This document shows, in pieces, positions 23,297-36,139 of a stretch of DNA of 64,000 nucleotides. Made by a program: the position numbers and the translations under genes. Numbering within the stretch: the first letter of the stretch is position 1; every line of letters starts with the position of its first letter. Location: contig CM035235.1 in assembly GCA_020226215.1 (NCBI GenBank), positions 72,627,283 to 72,691,282 of the forward strand, in the 5' to 3' direction. Under the pieces are notes generated by a model. That model searched no databases and had not been told where the DNA came from. It was given only the letters and a program-made list of their open reading frames with translations. This stretch comes from Sindora glabra. Its lineage: Eukaryota > Streptophyta > Magnoliopsida > Fabales > Fabaceae.

Positions 23297-24335
23297 TCAA
23301 AGTACCTTCAGTTTGTCTTTGTGAAACTATATTTCATCAGGGTCACATTAATTTTTTTAAAAAAATATATATTAAAAATTCTAAAAACATCTATTTTATA
23401 TTTTTAGCATTAAAATTTTATTTAATAGTAATCATGTTGAGCGTGATTTATAATTAAGCTATTATTTTTATGTTAAATATGACAAAAATAAATAAATAAT
23501 AACAATAAATTTGAAAACATAAATTTTTTAGCTTTAGTTATTAGTTATCATTTCCATTTGATTAGTAGTGGGCTTATTTTAAGTAACTGGTATCAAGCAC
23601 AGGACTTTTATCACTCTTGAATTAAATAAGATATATAAGTTCTGTTTCACATAAATAACTAATAAGTTAACTATTAATCGATAAATTAATTAATAATTGA
23701 TAATTTATAACTAACAGTTGACAATTGATAAACTAACTAATTACCAAAAAATATTTTATAAAATTAACTAAAATTACAAAATGATATAAAAAGATATATT
23801 AATAGAAATAGATATATAATTAAAATAATTTATATTTATTTAAAGATCAAATTATATTAAACATAATTAATATGTTCAAAAATAAAAATATAATGTGTAA
23901 TATTTAATTAATTATATTTTATAAATTTATATATTCATTTACTTACATAATTTTTATTTTATTATTTATAATAGAGTTATAATTACATAAAATATAATTA
24001 TTTAATTATATTTTTTGATATTATATATTTTTATATATTTATTATTTAAAATTAGAATATAATTATGTTAAAATTAAATAAATTATATTTTATAAAAATA
24101 TTTAAATTTATTTTATGAAGGGCATGGATTGTCAATTAATAAAAAGAATAAAAATAAATTTAGAAAAATTTAAAGAGATAGTAGTTTATAAGTTATTCAA
24201 GATAACTTATCAAATCAAAATTTATTTTTTTAATAAAATAGTATACAAAATACCTTTAAAGATTAACTTATAACTTATTAACCTATTTAATAAATTATAA
24301 ATTAACTTAATTATTATGTAAAACGGAGCCATCAT
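23297..24335. mobile_element. 1-kb insertion in block B containing an AT-rich TIR element
   Basis: Blocks A and C lack this segment and join directly, so the empty site is visible. Inside, about 23638-24331 is bounded by related inverted ends: TTCTGTTTCACATAAATAA on the left and, as reverse complement on the right, GGCTCCGTTTTACATAATAA. The same family sits in the opposite orientation at about 34906-35575. It is non-coding, over 80 percent AT by eye, and has the form of a MITE-like DNA transposon. The family is unassigned. The first 340 bp (23297-23637) may be a separate insertion or a piece lost from A and C. Confidence 0.65.
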
Positions 24336-26449
24336 CTAATTAATATCAATGAGAAGATTTGCGCCATTCCCCAAATAAGAATTAGATATGATTTGTGATC
24401 AGGATAGTCTTAATTATTATAATTTTTGACATGATAAAATAATTAATATTTGGAAAAGGATTCTCATCCATAACCACTTAATAAGAATATATTTTATTAG
24501 TGATTTGTTTAGAAACTAGTATATCCCCCACCACATAGGAATATAATATTATTTGTAATCAAACTAATTTAATTTTATGATAATTAATAATTTTAAATTG
24601 ATAAAAATAATTAATATTGGATAGAGTGTTTTTGGCCATAATATATTATGTAATTAATAATATCATGGTAACTATTTCTTAAGTAAATATTATGGGATGT
24701 TTAACACCTTTCTCATGCATAATTAAGCTCTTGAACATTTTTTTTTGGTAAAGAGATTTTTTTATCCACATTTTTGAATTTCTAATTTTTCCTTTAAAAA
24801 ATTAATATCAACTCTTATTTTATTTTTTAATTATTAAAATAATTGTCATTCGTATTACAATGCCCTCAAATTACACTGTGATAGATTGACAATTACTTAG
24901 AACTGTTAAAGAGTCACACTCAATCAAAATAATTATATAATATAATATAACCTATTTTATCTTATTAACCCGTCATGTTGTTGTTTCTTATTTTATATAA
25001 ATATGTTCCTATATTTGTAATTTATTATTTTTATATTTATTTTTATGTTTATGTTCATATTATATTTATGTTGGATTTGTTGAATGTAATTACACTTTAC
25101 CTCACATACTTTTGAGCTCTATATACGAACAATCATAGGTTAGTAGAGTTATATACTTCGAGGATGATATCTCTAATCTATTTTCATAAAGGCTCCTATT
25201 CAAATTCTACCTTATTTTATGAGTATATAAGAGAGTATTTATTCCTCTTTGGGATGGAATCTCTGTATCTTTGATATGAGGAGTAGTTTGTCCCACCATA
25301 AAACATAAAACTACCTCAAAAATCAATGTACTAATAGTGAACATAATTGCCAACCATTCATGGAGTGAGATCAGATAATTAATCAATAATTTCATAGTGT
25401 TCTAATTTTAGTTCATCGGGAACACATTTTTTTCCCGTTTTGATAAATTTCCTTTCAACATTTGACACTTAAGCTCACTTTAATTATTCAATAAATTAAC
25501 TTTTTTTTTCTCTCTGTTTTATTAATAGGGTAGGTTTCAGGTCTTATTTTATAATATTTTATTTATCAATATATCACTAATCTAAACTATTAAAATTTAT
25601 TTATTTATTTATATAATATTATATAAAATAAATAAAATTTAATAATTTAAATCAATTATACACTGATCCAATTAGTATATCATATTCATTACCAAATTTT
25701 GTAGGGTGGGCGAATCTAGTTGGGAGTTTATAGCCTCTCACATCCCACAAAGACTTTATAGCTCGTGGACCGTACAAACAAAGCACTTCATTTGTACTAT
25801 CTCTTGGACACATTGGCTTGACAAGGTTTTATGCTGACTCCAATTGACAAAGTTGTAAAATACTGTCTAAATATTGCCCAACATTAGGAGGTCATGACTT
25901 GAAAGAAAGCATACAGAAAATTTGAACTTATTTTCATTATAAAAAACTGAGGCAAGCAAAACTCTATCTTATATATTAATGTTAATGATGTCTTGTATAG
26001 CCCATTTATCGAGATTTTCCACTTGACCCGCGTGAATTTATATACATATTGCTCATTTTATTAAGAATTTCGTACTATGAAAGCTCGGAGATATGAATTG
26101 TTTAATCATAATGGATCAATACCAACTTGTAGTTTTGGGTTCAAAGGTGAGGGCCAATTCGAATTTTGATGGAAAAAATTTATGATACATTATTAATATT
26201 ATATATATTAATACAGTACTATATTTAATTATTAATATATTATTACAAGATATGTAAAATTTAATTTTTTACAAAAATATAATTAGTCATTAAATTTAAC
26301 AGTATATCGCTACATCAAATTATCAGTAATTTATTAAAATCTTCCTTTGATGAATTAAAATTACAATTTACAACTGTAAATTATTATTTTTATTATTATA
26401 CTAAATACTAGAATCACAATTGTAATCATAACTTAGAATTATATTGTTA

Positions 26450-26960
26450 CCAGTCATCCCGTCAAGATATCAACTCGCTGTTGGAGATTATTCAACCGAG
26501 TAGCCAAACAAGCGTTGAAACATGTAAATCAAACTATAGAGAGGTCATCAGTGAATCACTGAAATCATAAAAGGACAACGCAAAATTGAAATTTCAATTG
26601 ACCATTTCATAAACGAGAGGGCAAAGAGATCAGTTGCAATTTATTTGGACGAAAAAATTGTCAGTTGACATTTGGTTGGATCGTAGCTAAAAGTACAATT
26701 CGAAAGACTTTTGTCGTGGATGGCCTTTTCATGCATGTAAACAACTGACATCGTATTCGTGAAAGTTTAGAATACTCAGATCCCACAAAGTCGTTGCATG
26801 TTGCATCCATGGTTGAAATTACAGCACTTGAGAAAGTCCTCCTCCTCGCCGCACTACCCGTCTTTCCACCTCCTAAGCATCATCTACTTCATTCAAAATT
26901 CAAATATACAAATTGGAATGGGATGTATGCGACTCAAGTTACATTTAATAATTCTTAATA
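26450..26960. other. Conserved island of the duplicated block, copy B (unassigned)
   Basis: Counterpart of 18030-18535. It keeps the same TGA position on the + strand and the same downstream open stretch (SLHVASMVEITALEKVLLL) ending in TAA after about 63 codons. The minus-strand frame also stays open. It lies about 2.6 kb upstream of the receptor kinase. Differences from A in the core are few and scattered; one changes Ile to Met. Confidence 0.55.
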
Positions 26961-28202
26961 GGTTCGTCTTTTATTTCAGTTGGGTATTTTTATGTGTAAG
27001 AGTCCAGTAATTTTTAATTTGTAAAACATTTTTATGTTATTTTTTCTTGTATTCCAACTGTTAACATGCTGCCTGTACTTAGTTTAGTAAAATTGACATT
27101 GATTGTTTTGTAATCAAATCATGATTTAAAATATAATTGATTTATTCGTTTGATATTAAATTTTAACTTTATTTTACATTTTTGGTCATAATTTAAGTTT
27201 TAGAAATTCGATTGGAACGATCCTTATATATTTGGGAAGATAATAAAAAGCTCTACAAATTTTATGTCGAAGGCAAAGCCCAATTCACTCATTTAAAGAT
27301 TCGAATTTGATCATATCCAACTTGATTTAGTCTCAATTTTTTGAGTCATATATAGAGTTTTAGGAGTCAAACTATAAACTTACCTTAGATCTATCTCAAC
27401 AATTTTCGTGTTTTGGTAGTAGTAAAATTATACCATTTTAACAATTACACAGTGATTGAAAGTTGATTTACAAAATTTTATTATAGTAAGCTTTTCAAAT
27501 GTTTTGATTTGTAAATTAAGTTCTGAGCTTTGAAATTAAATAAAGCTTATTTCATTTAACTTCCCATATTTTTACTCTTTTTTAAAGTGGCTACCTGTAA
27601 TTTTAAAATTTAGAATCGAGTTTTTAAGTTTCTAATTGAGTATTAGCTTTTTCCTTTAATTACCATTTAATTGTAAATATGTGTCTAAATTTCCAAATTG
27701 ATGTCCACATCATCATTTTTTTAACTTAAAAAATTACAAGTATTTAATTGTAAATTTTTTAGCAGTAAGTAACCATTTAGAAAAATAGCCAAAGCATAAG
27801 GAATTGCTGATTACTTTAACTTATATAAATTTTCATTTTCTAGTTAATATATATAAATAGTTAATGTCATTTTTTTATATGATGTTTTGTTTCCTTTACT
27901 ACGCCCAAGATAATAAGAAACAACTGCTGAAGGTATATAAAGAAATGTTTTCAGAGATTTAAAAAAAAATTAAGTAATCAGAGCACTTCTGATGAAACAG
28001 GTAAGCAATTGCTCTCCAACTTCAAGCTATGCACAAAAAATACTTTGGAGATATTATTCTTCCACACATTAGAGTCTTAAAACTCAAAAAATAGTTTAAA
28101 AAAGGTCAGAAATTAATTATAAAAAAATGTCATCTCACTAAAAAAGGGTAAATCAATCGGCTATGAGACATCCCCTTATTATAACTTTAATTTATTAGCC
28201 TT

Positions 28203-28455
28203 CATTATTTTGTAAAGTGTAAGCGAAAGGAATCGAATCTGGCACTTTTAACATATAGTATGAATGACTCCATCAATGTGCCGTTATAGATAATTATGAT
28301 TCGTTATAAGTAATAAATAATTATTTAATTTTTTATTAATAAAATTTACATAATAAAATTAATATTTAACAAAATAATTTTATAATATGCTAATGATACT
28401 TTTATACAATTATTTAATAAATTTTAATTCTTTTCACATTAAAATTAAAATTTAA
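28203..28455 (-). mobile_element. B-specific insertion with tRNA-like B box (possible SINE fragment)
   Basis: This segment is absent from block C. On the minus strand it contains GCACATTGATGGAGTCATTC, about 20 bp of spacer, then CCAGATTCGATTCC, which resembles a polymerase III B box (GGTTCGANTCC) behind a weak A box. This layout is typical of tRNA-derived plant SINEs. No poly-A tail or target duplication was confirmed, so the call is tentative. Confidence 0.35.
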
Positions 28456-29283
28456 TAAGATTAATTTGTATTCTTATATGTCATTTTAATAATAAATAAT
28501 TTATTTTATTAAATATTTTTATTGAAATAGTTAATGTTATTTGATAATCAAATTAATTAATACAAATATTTATTAAGTAATAATTAATTGAATCAATTAA
28601 TAGTTAATACAATCAATTAATTGTCAAACAAGCAATGTAATGATCTCTTTCTTTGTCAAGTGACAATTATTTTTCATGACTTCTGTGATAACCTAATAAA
28701 GTAACCAATGACATCAACCAAAATGATCAGCGAAAATTCTAAATGTGTTACTTAATGTTATCAAACTGTAAATCGAATAATAAATCTAAAAAAAAAAATC
28801 AAAAGTTCAACTTGTGAATAGTAAGATTCATGATCAATAATTAAAATAACATAAACTTAATGTTATATACATATAAAAATAATTAAATAATTAAGAAGTA
28901 AAAAAATTGTCTTTGAAAATAAATATTTAAAAAATGTTGGATTAATAATTAATATAGCATGCAAGTGTATAATAATAAAGTCAAATAATGCTTCCTAGTT
29001 ATATAAATAAAATTATTATAACAAAAATAAAGAGAAAAGCAAAATTTCTTGAGTTAGTTTTTTTTTTTAAACCTTAACTTGACCAATATTACAATTTAAT
29101 TGGAAGTTAAGAACTAAAACCAGTCAAATCATATGAATCGCAAGATCTACATAATTTTAATTAAGATTTTATGAAACAATATATTCATATGGACAAATCA
29201 AATCTATGGATGCTTTGCCTCAGATCGAATAACATGAATCAAACTATGAATTTGATAACTGTAGTATTAGTTATGAATCATCG

Positions 29284-29605
29284 TCTCTGTCCTCTATCCA
29301 GAATCAAACTAAGTAGTTAAAATGCTGCAGCCATGCGGACACCATCCAGAATCCGTCCATCTCTTTACGTGTGAAATGAAACTACGCCGCACTGCACCAC
29401 CAAAATGTAGAAGCCAGAACACAAGCTTTGAAGGGGTCAACTAAAAACGTCGTTTGTGAGACCACGTTGAGAACAAAATATGAAGCAGAAAAGTAAATGA
29501 AAAGCACAGGACTGCACCAGCAGTTGGTGAATTACTATAGAGTCCCATACCACGGTGAGAACAAAATATGAAGGCCTGCTTCCCAATTCCAAAAGACACA
29601 CAAAC
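29284..29605 (+). promoter_or_regulatory. Receptor kinase upstream region / 5' UTR
   Basis: The interval between the end of block B and the kinase ATG is richer in G and C than the surroundings. A 17-bp sequence (GAGAACAAAATATGAAG) occurs twice, at about 29468 and 29550, and ACTGCACCA also recurs. No strong TATA box stands out. An in-frame ATG at 29555 would add 17 hydrophilic residues before the signal peptide, so it is probably not the main start. Confidence 0.45.
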
Positions 29606-32600
29606 ATGGCTTTCCTCTCACAATGCTTCCTTCATTTTGCCTTCCTAATCATTCCTCTGGTTCTCCAAAGCCTTCCTCTTGGTGTATCACCAGTCACTCT
29701 GAGCATAACCACAGACAAAGAGGCCTTACTCTCGTTCAAGTCTCAACTGAATAGCAATGATCTCATTCCTCACCCTTTATCTTCTTGGAACCAAAACTCA
29801 TCCTCACCATGCAATTGGACTGGTGTTTTCTGCAGTAATCTCAGTAACAGAGTTGTGGGTCTGGAACTGTCAGGCTTAGAACTCTCTGGTCCTTTGAGCC
29901 CTCATATTAGTAACCTTACCCTTCTTCAAACCCTCGAACTTCAAAATAACCAATTTACAGGATCCATTCCGGATCAGATTGGCAATCTTTTTCAGCTGAG
30001 AGTTTTGAATTTGAGCTCAAACAGCATAGAAGGAATTCTTCCTTCCAATCTCAGCTTCTTGATGGATCTCGAGATTCTGGACTTATCATATAACAAGATT
30101 TTAAGCAGAATCCCTGATAACACTGCCCAGATGACCAAACTTCGGGTATTGAATCTGGGAAGAAATAGCTTGTATGGTGAAATTCCTTCATCTCTTGGAA
30201 ATATTTCAACTCTGACAAATATCAGCTTCGGCACCAACAATCTTGGTGGCAGGATTCCTGATACTTTGGGTCAGCTCAAGAATTTAATTGAGCTTGATCT
30301 CATAATCAACAATCTCACCGGCATTGTTCCACCATCTATATACAACTTAACTTCCCTGCTTAACTTGGCAGTGGCTTCTAATAATCTGTGGGGTGAGCTC
30401 CCTCAGGATGTTGGTGAGAAGCTTCCAAAACTTCTGATATTCAATTTTTGCCTTAACAAGTTCACAGGCAGAATTCCAGGGTCATTGCATAACCTGACTA
30501 ATATACAAATCATCAAGATGGCTTCCAGTCTTCTGGAAGGAACAGTGCCACCGGGCTTAGGAAATCTGCCATTTCTAAGAATGTACAAGATTGGGTATAA
30601 TAGGATTGTCAACTCAGGAGATAAAGACAACGGGCTTGATTTCATTACTTCTTTGACAAACAGCACCCAATTGAACTTCCTTGCAATTGATGGGAATCAG
30701 CTTGAAGGTGTGATTCCAGAGTCCGTCGGCAATCTCTCCAAGTCTCTCTCAAACCTATACATGGGAGGGAATCGTATCCACGGGCAAATACCTGGCTCCA
30801 TAGGCAATCTTAGTGGCTTGAGATTGTTAAACTTGAGCTACAATTCAATCTCCGGAGAAATTCCAGATGAATTAGGCAAATTGGAGGAATTGCAGGAGCT
30901 AATTTTGGCTGGAAATCAAATTTCAGGAAGTATTCCAAAATCCCTGGGTAATCTCAAAATGTTGAGCCAAATTGATTTGTCAAACAATGAGCTTATGGGT
31001 GAAATACCTATTAGTTTTGAGAATTTTCAGAACATGCTCTTCATGGACTTGTCAAACAACAAGCTCAATGGAAGCATACCTAAGGAAATCCTCAATCTCC
31101 CTACTCTAAGCAGAGCTTTGAATTTGTCTCATAACTTTTTGACTGGCTCTTTACCCCAAGAAGTTGGGAATTTGGTTGCGGTTGCCACTATTGATTTCTC
31201 CGACAACCTTCTTTTCAATAACATCACCAGCTCAATCAAAAACTGCCTCAGCTTGGAAAAGCTGTTCTTGGCTAGGAATAAGCTCTCGGGCCCCATTCCG
31301 CAAGAACTTGGAGATGTGAAAGGATTGGACAATTTGGATCTTTCTTCCAACCAACTCTCTGGATCCATTCCTGTTCAACTTCAAAATTTACACTCCCTTC
31401 GGTTCTTGGACCTTTCTTATAATAATTTAGAAGGAGCCATTCCCAGTGGTGGAGTTTTCGAGAATATTTCCATTGTCGTTACTGTCCATGTAGAAGGCAA
31501 TCCCAAGCTTTGCCTGCATTCCCCATGTGTGACTCAAGGAAAGAAAGCCAAAACTCTCGTCATCGTGGCTGTTGTAGTTGGGGCAGTATTGATCATATGT
31601 TTTATCATTGGCTTGATGCTGTACGTCATAAACAAAAAAACAAAGGTAAAACCATCATCATCGGATCTGCTGAAGCCATATCCCATATTAATCACTTATG
31701 ATGAGCTCCGTCGTGCAACTGCGGATTTCACCCAACGAAATTTGATAGGAAGTGGGAGCTTTGGCTCAGTATATATAGGCAATCTAAATAATAGTCGAGA
31801 AAATAGTGTTGTGGCAGTTAAAAGTCCTTGACACCTCAAGAAGTGGTTCTCTGAAGAGTTTCTTTGCAGAGTGTGAGGTTCTGAGGAATGTAAGGCACAG
31901 AAATCTTGTGAAGCTGATAACATCATGCTCTAGCATAGACTTCAAAGGCAAGGAATTTCTGGGTCTAATCTATGAGTTCATGCATAATGGAAGCTTGGAT
32001 GATTGGATAAAGGGAAACAGGAAGCATAATGAAAACGGAAATGGGATGAATCTTATGGAGAGGCTCAATATAGCCATTGATGTTGGCTGTGCATTGGATT
32101 ATTTGCACAATGACAGTCAAATTCCTGTCGTTCACTGTGATTTAAAGCCCAGTAACATTCTTTTGGATGAAGATATGACTGCCAAGGTTGGAGACTTCGG
32201 ATTGGCAAGGTTGATATTTGAAAGTTCAAATAACAATCAAGTGTCCATTAGCTCCACTCATGTCCTTAAAGGTTCAATCGCTTATATACCTCCAGGTTAA
32301 TAATTTAACAATCTCTTCAATTACAAGTTGCCAACTTAAATAAATCTTTATGAACTCTCAAATTAATTTCAAATAATATGATTAATTTTAATTTGTAATG
32401 CAGAGTACGGATGGGGACAAAAACCTTCAGTTGTTGGAGATGCATACAGCTTTGGCATTGTAGTATTAGTGCTATTCTCTGGGAAGAGCCCAACAGAAGA
32501 TGGGTTCAATGGAAGCATGAGCCTAACAAGATGGGTTCGGTCTTCATTTCCAGATAATGTTGTCCAAGTGACAGATCCTCAGCTGCTATCACTCTCACTC

Positions 32601-32783
32601 TCAGCCTCAGATGAAAATGCAAATCTGCAACAAGTTGATTGTTTGATGAATGTTTTTGGAGTTGGACTGTCTTGCGCTGCAGATTCTGTATATGAACGCA
32701 TAAGCATGAGAGATGCTGTTGGCAAACTGAAAGCTGCTAGAGATACTCTTCTGAAACCTATTGATATTAGAAGTCCTGTTTGA
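29606..32783 (+). pseudogene. LRR-XII receptor-like kinase (EFR/Xa21-like), one-base frameshift
   Basis: This is a plasma-membrane pattern-recognition-type receptor. ATG 29606 begins a signal peptide (MAFLSQCFLHFAFLIIPLVL). Next come an LRRNT with CNWTGVFC (about residue 68), about 22 LRRs of the LxxNxLxGxIP type, a CLHSPC cap, and a membrane helix at about 650-675 (VAVVVGAVLIICFIIGLML). The kinase has GSGSFGSVY, VAVK, HCDLKPSN (non-RD), DFG, YIPPEYG and DAYSFG. Exons are 29606-32295 and 32404-32783. One extra A in GTTAAAAGTCC (about 31820) shifts the frame right after the ATP-binding lysine and gives a stop a few codons later. Removing it would leave 1,022 codons in perfect phase across the intron, normal for the family. 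No other lesion is visible, so this is a very young pseudogene, a null allele or a sequencing error. Relatives sense bacterial peptides and signal immunity. As written, the gene could yield only a receptor without a kinase. Confidence 0.93.
32296..32403 (+). other. Receptor kinase intron
   Basis: A 108-bp GT-AG intron (CCAG|GTTAAT ... AATGCAG|AGTACGG) splits the codon for Glu in YIPPEYG, the conserved intron position in the kinase domain of LRR-XII receptors. Confidence 0.93.
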
Positions 32784-33946
32784 GCTAACAGAATTGGATT
32801 AGCAAGTTAAGTTGAACATGCTTTCTTTCCAAGGACAAGGAAATAGGAATCACTATATACTACTTATACGTTTCTCTCTCTTTTATTATGGACAAAACAA
32901 AGTTTGCAACGATATTAACAATTGAAGGATTTGTGCAACTTTGTGCAATAATAATAAATGAGTGAGTTCAGTTTAAGGGTTTTTTTTATTAGGATTGTTT
33001 TAGTTTAATTAAAATAGTTTTTAGAAATCAAATTAAATTAAATTACACATAATTAAATGATAAAAATGTAATTAATACAATATAATTATATATAATTTCA
33101 TGTAATAATACTTATATCAATGTTGAGGGATAGCATAGGACATGCCAGATGTGCTAGAAACGAGCGTCAAGTAACAATGAATTAGTTTTTAGTCAAGATT
33201 TTTTACAAAGTTCATGTATTGAGAGTAATTTTAAAATTAGTTTACGAAAAAATAATTGCATTTGCTTCTTCGAAATATTATTTTGATGGAATAAATCTGA
33301 GGTAGTGTATGTTAATCTGTAGCGATATAAATGTGGTCAAAGTTTTTACAAACAGCATATAAAGCATTATATTTCATAAATTAATATTTAATATATATTC
33401 TATATATTGAAAATTAGAATAAAATTCAGATAAAGTTCTTTAGGTACTTATTATAAAATTATCCATTCAAATTACACTATTTGTATTAATTGCTTTGTTA
33501 TAATTATAACATTGATAATTTTTATAATCATCAAATTAAAGATAGTAATGATTAATAAAGTAATTTATACGCATCTCATAATTTGAATAAAAAATTTTAC
33601 AATAAACATTTAAAAGACTTAACGTAAATTTTGTTCTAAAATTATGCGACAAATTCAAATGTGTATGAAAAAATCTTGTACAATTTATTTCTTTATTGCG
33701 TCCATGTTGGATAAATCATACTATGATTACATGCTCTCAAGTCCTTATGAAAAACAACATAAAAAATAAAATTATATTGATCACAACGATAGATCAATCA
33801 CTTCCTCCAAAGTTAGATATAAAATAGGCAAAATTATTGCTACATAATACCTTTGTGAGAAATAAATCTTAAAAAAAATGTTATAGTCATTATTTATTTA
33901 AATTTCACAAGTTATCAAATTTTTTATTATTATATGTAGCTATGGA
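32784..33946. other. Receptor kinase 3' flank and AT-rich intergenic DNA
   Basis: The likely 3' UTR follows the TGA at 32781-32783, with AATAAT/AATAAA-like signals at about 32948-32957. The rest is AT-rich without coding signal. Confidence 0.5.
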
Positions 33947-34905
33947 AACTTCCATAACATTAATAAAATAACATTGTGAACATCACTAAATTTACATGGA
34001 ATAGAAAATTGCTAATAAATTAGTAGCAAGTTGCACCATGCTGAATATATATTAAAGAAATTATAAGATACTAAGGGGCTTGATTGGAGTTGACAAAAAG
34101 AAAATTTAGGTATAATCACTCAACTAGGGAAATCATAATAATGATGTAATTTATCTAATAATTTCATTTCTAAAGTTATAATTGCCAAACCCCTTGTATA
34201 ATTTAATATCATCAAATGCATATGTAACTCACTACAAAAGGCACATATAAGTATTACATGCATGACCATTAAAACATAATTATATAGAAACAGACGAATT
34301 GAGCCTATTTGCTTGTAGATATCATAAGTATAGAATAATAAATTCAACTCATTTTGTTTACATATAATAAAAGGGTAAAAAAGGAAAATATTTTTAGAAA
34401 AATCCCTAAATGGGATCTCAATAGAATGTTATGTATTTCTATACGATGAGAATTTTAAAATAAAGACATGTACTCTAAATAAAAAGTCTGTGCCCACTTA
34501 TAGGTACGAGTTCATCTCAATTGGAATTTTGGGTATAGTTTTATAAGTATATTCAAGTTGCTACAAAAGAAAAGAAAATCCGAGGTTTCTAAAGGGATTC
34601 AAGATTGAAAGCAACGGGGCAGCAACATATTTAATTAGACAATATAGTTGAGAAAGAAAAGTAAAACTTAACAAAGACAGATAAAAAAACACAAGTAGAA
34701 ATTGAAAAAGAAAAACCGGAGGAGTGAAGTGAAAAAGTTCCACATGGAAAAATTAGTGGAAAATTTAATCATATAAAAGGCGAATTTTACTTGCAAAACG
34801 GATTGTCTTTCTGCCGAAGGTTGATTCAATGATAAATCAATTTTCCATAGAAAGAAAAATTTTGTAATGTTTCATTAATGGCAAAAGTGCAAAACAAAAA
34901 TATTG

Positions 34906-35575
34906 CTTGCCCTCCGCATAAATTAATTAATTATTAATTAGTTTATTGGTCAGTTAAATTATAATTTAATTTTTAAAGTATTTCTCATATTGAAAAAATA
35001 ATTTTTAAAGTAATAAGTTATTGGAGTAATTTATAATTTATAAATTACTATTTCTTCAAATTCTTTTTAAATTTATCCTTACTTTTTATTAGTTTATAAC
35101 TTATGCTTTTTATAATATAAATTTAAATATTTTTTATAAAACATAATTAAGTTAATTTTAATATAATTATATATTAATTTTAAATTATAAATATATAAAA
35201 ATATATATATACAAATAAATAATATCATAAAATATAATTAATTATATTTTAAGTAATTAGAATTTTGTTATAGATAATAATAAAATAAAAATTATATAAG
35301 TAAATAAATATATAAGTTTATAAGATATAATTAATTAAATATTAAATATTATATTTTTACTTTCAACTTTGTATTAATGTAATTTAATTTTTAAATAAAT
35401 ATAAATTTTTTAATTATATATTTATTTCTATTAATATATTCTTTTATGTTATTTTATAATTTCAGTTAATTCAATAATCAATTTTGTAAAATATTTTTTA
35501 AATAAATAATTAACTTATTAGTTATTAGTTATCAATTAATTTATTAATTATTTATATGAAATGAAACCTTGAATG
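34906..35575 (-). mobile_element. AT-rich TIR element in E1
   Basis: Inserted relative to E2, where flanking sequence is continuous. Its ends (CCTCCGCATAAATTAATTAA on the left, and GTTTCATTTCATATAAATAA as reverse complement on the right) are related to each other and to the element at 23638-24331, which matches in the opposite orientation over several hundred bases. It is non-coding and MITE-like; exact ends and target duplication are uncertain. Confidence 0.62.
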
Positions 35576-35942
35576 TTCGCCCAAAATACATAATAATTCT
35601 TAATAATAAAAACTGTAAAGATCCTAATGATTACTTGATTGACAGATAGCCAAATAATCTCAGTCTTAAACTAACAGAGTTTAGATTTTTTGAAATTCTA
35701 ATGATCAAGTTGCCAATAAATATCGTACTTGATGAATCTAATGTTCATGCCAAATTTGTATGGATATGTAATTCAATAATTTAACTAGGTAAATGAAATT
35801 AGTTTACATAAGTTAAAATATCTTAAAAACCTATGAATAAGGATACAAACATCGTTGTTTTGATATTAAATGAGCAAGAACAGGAAGGATGACATTGCCA
35901 TATCTTCAAATCTTAATTTAGTTTTTCCACATTGAACTGAGG

Positions 35943-35950
35943 ATATATAA
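35943..35950 (+). promoter_or_regulatory. TATA box in E1
   Basis: ATATATAAATGCA followed about 25-30 bp later by CAACACATAAA is a textbook plant core promoter layout, and it is preserved in E2 at 47746-47752. No matching coding sequence follows in either copy. Confidence 0.5.
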
Positions 35951-36001
35951 ATGCAAGCCCTAGAAACGCAACACATAAATCCATAACGGGTTTCCAATAT
36001 A

Positions 36002-36019
36002 CACACACGCACACACACC
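36002..36019. repeat. Short (CA)n run
   Basis: ACACACACGCACACACAC at the right edge of E1. Confidence 0.9.
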
Positions 36020-36139
36020 AGACTAATAAATCAAATCCACAGGATAAGAACCTAGAATACAATATGATAGTAGCAATGAGTAGAAGTGTTTATGAATACT
36101 AACAAACTAAGGGAGAAAATATTTTTTTAGAAAAAACAG

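Larger units (their letters stand above)
19488..29283 (+). repeat. Segmental duplication, block B (leads into the receptor kinase)
   Basis: The longest copy. Up to about 27885 it matches block A; from about 21400 to 29283 it matches block C. Its right end lies about 320 bp upstream of the receptor kinase start codon. It begins right after the end of A (A/B junction at 19487/19488) with ATTCTTTTTTAATAG, matching the first bases of A. Extra DNA in B is about 1 kb at 23297-24335 and about 250 bp at 28203-28455. Apart from the island at 26450-26960, no gene is visible in it. Confidence 0.93.
33947..36000 (+). repeat. Duplicated promoter-like segment, copy E1
   Basis: Colinear with 46166-47800 (E2). 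Both run from TTCCATAACATTAATAAAA, through a shared TCTCAATTGGAATTTTGGGT stretch, to a TATA box region at the right end. E1 carries an extra AT-rich element (34906-35575) that E2 lacks; E2 carries an extra 325 bp that E1 lacks. No protein-coding frame is conserved between the copies. Confidence 0.88.

Noticed and set aside
29555..29605. Upstream in-frame ATG as the kinase start
   Set aside because: It would put 17 charged residues before an otherwise typical signal peptide; ATG 29606 fits the family better.
29992..31368. Minus-strand frames inside the receptor kinase
   Set aside because: Shadows of the LRR coding sequence; the + strand repeat pattern explains the composition.
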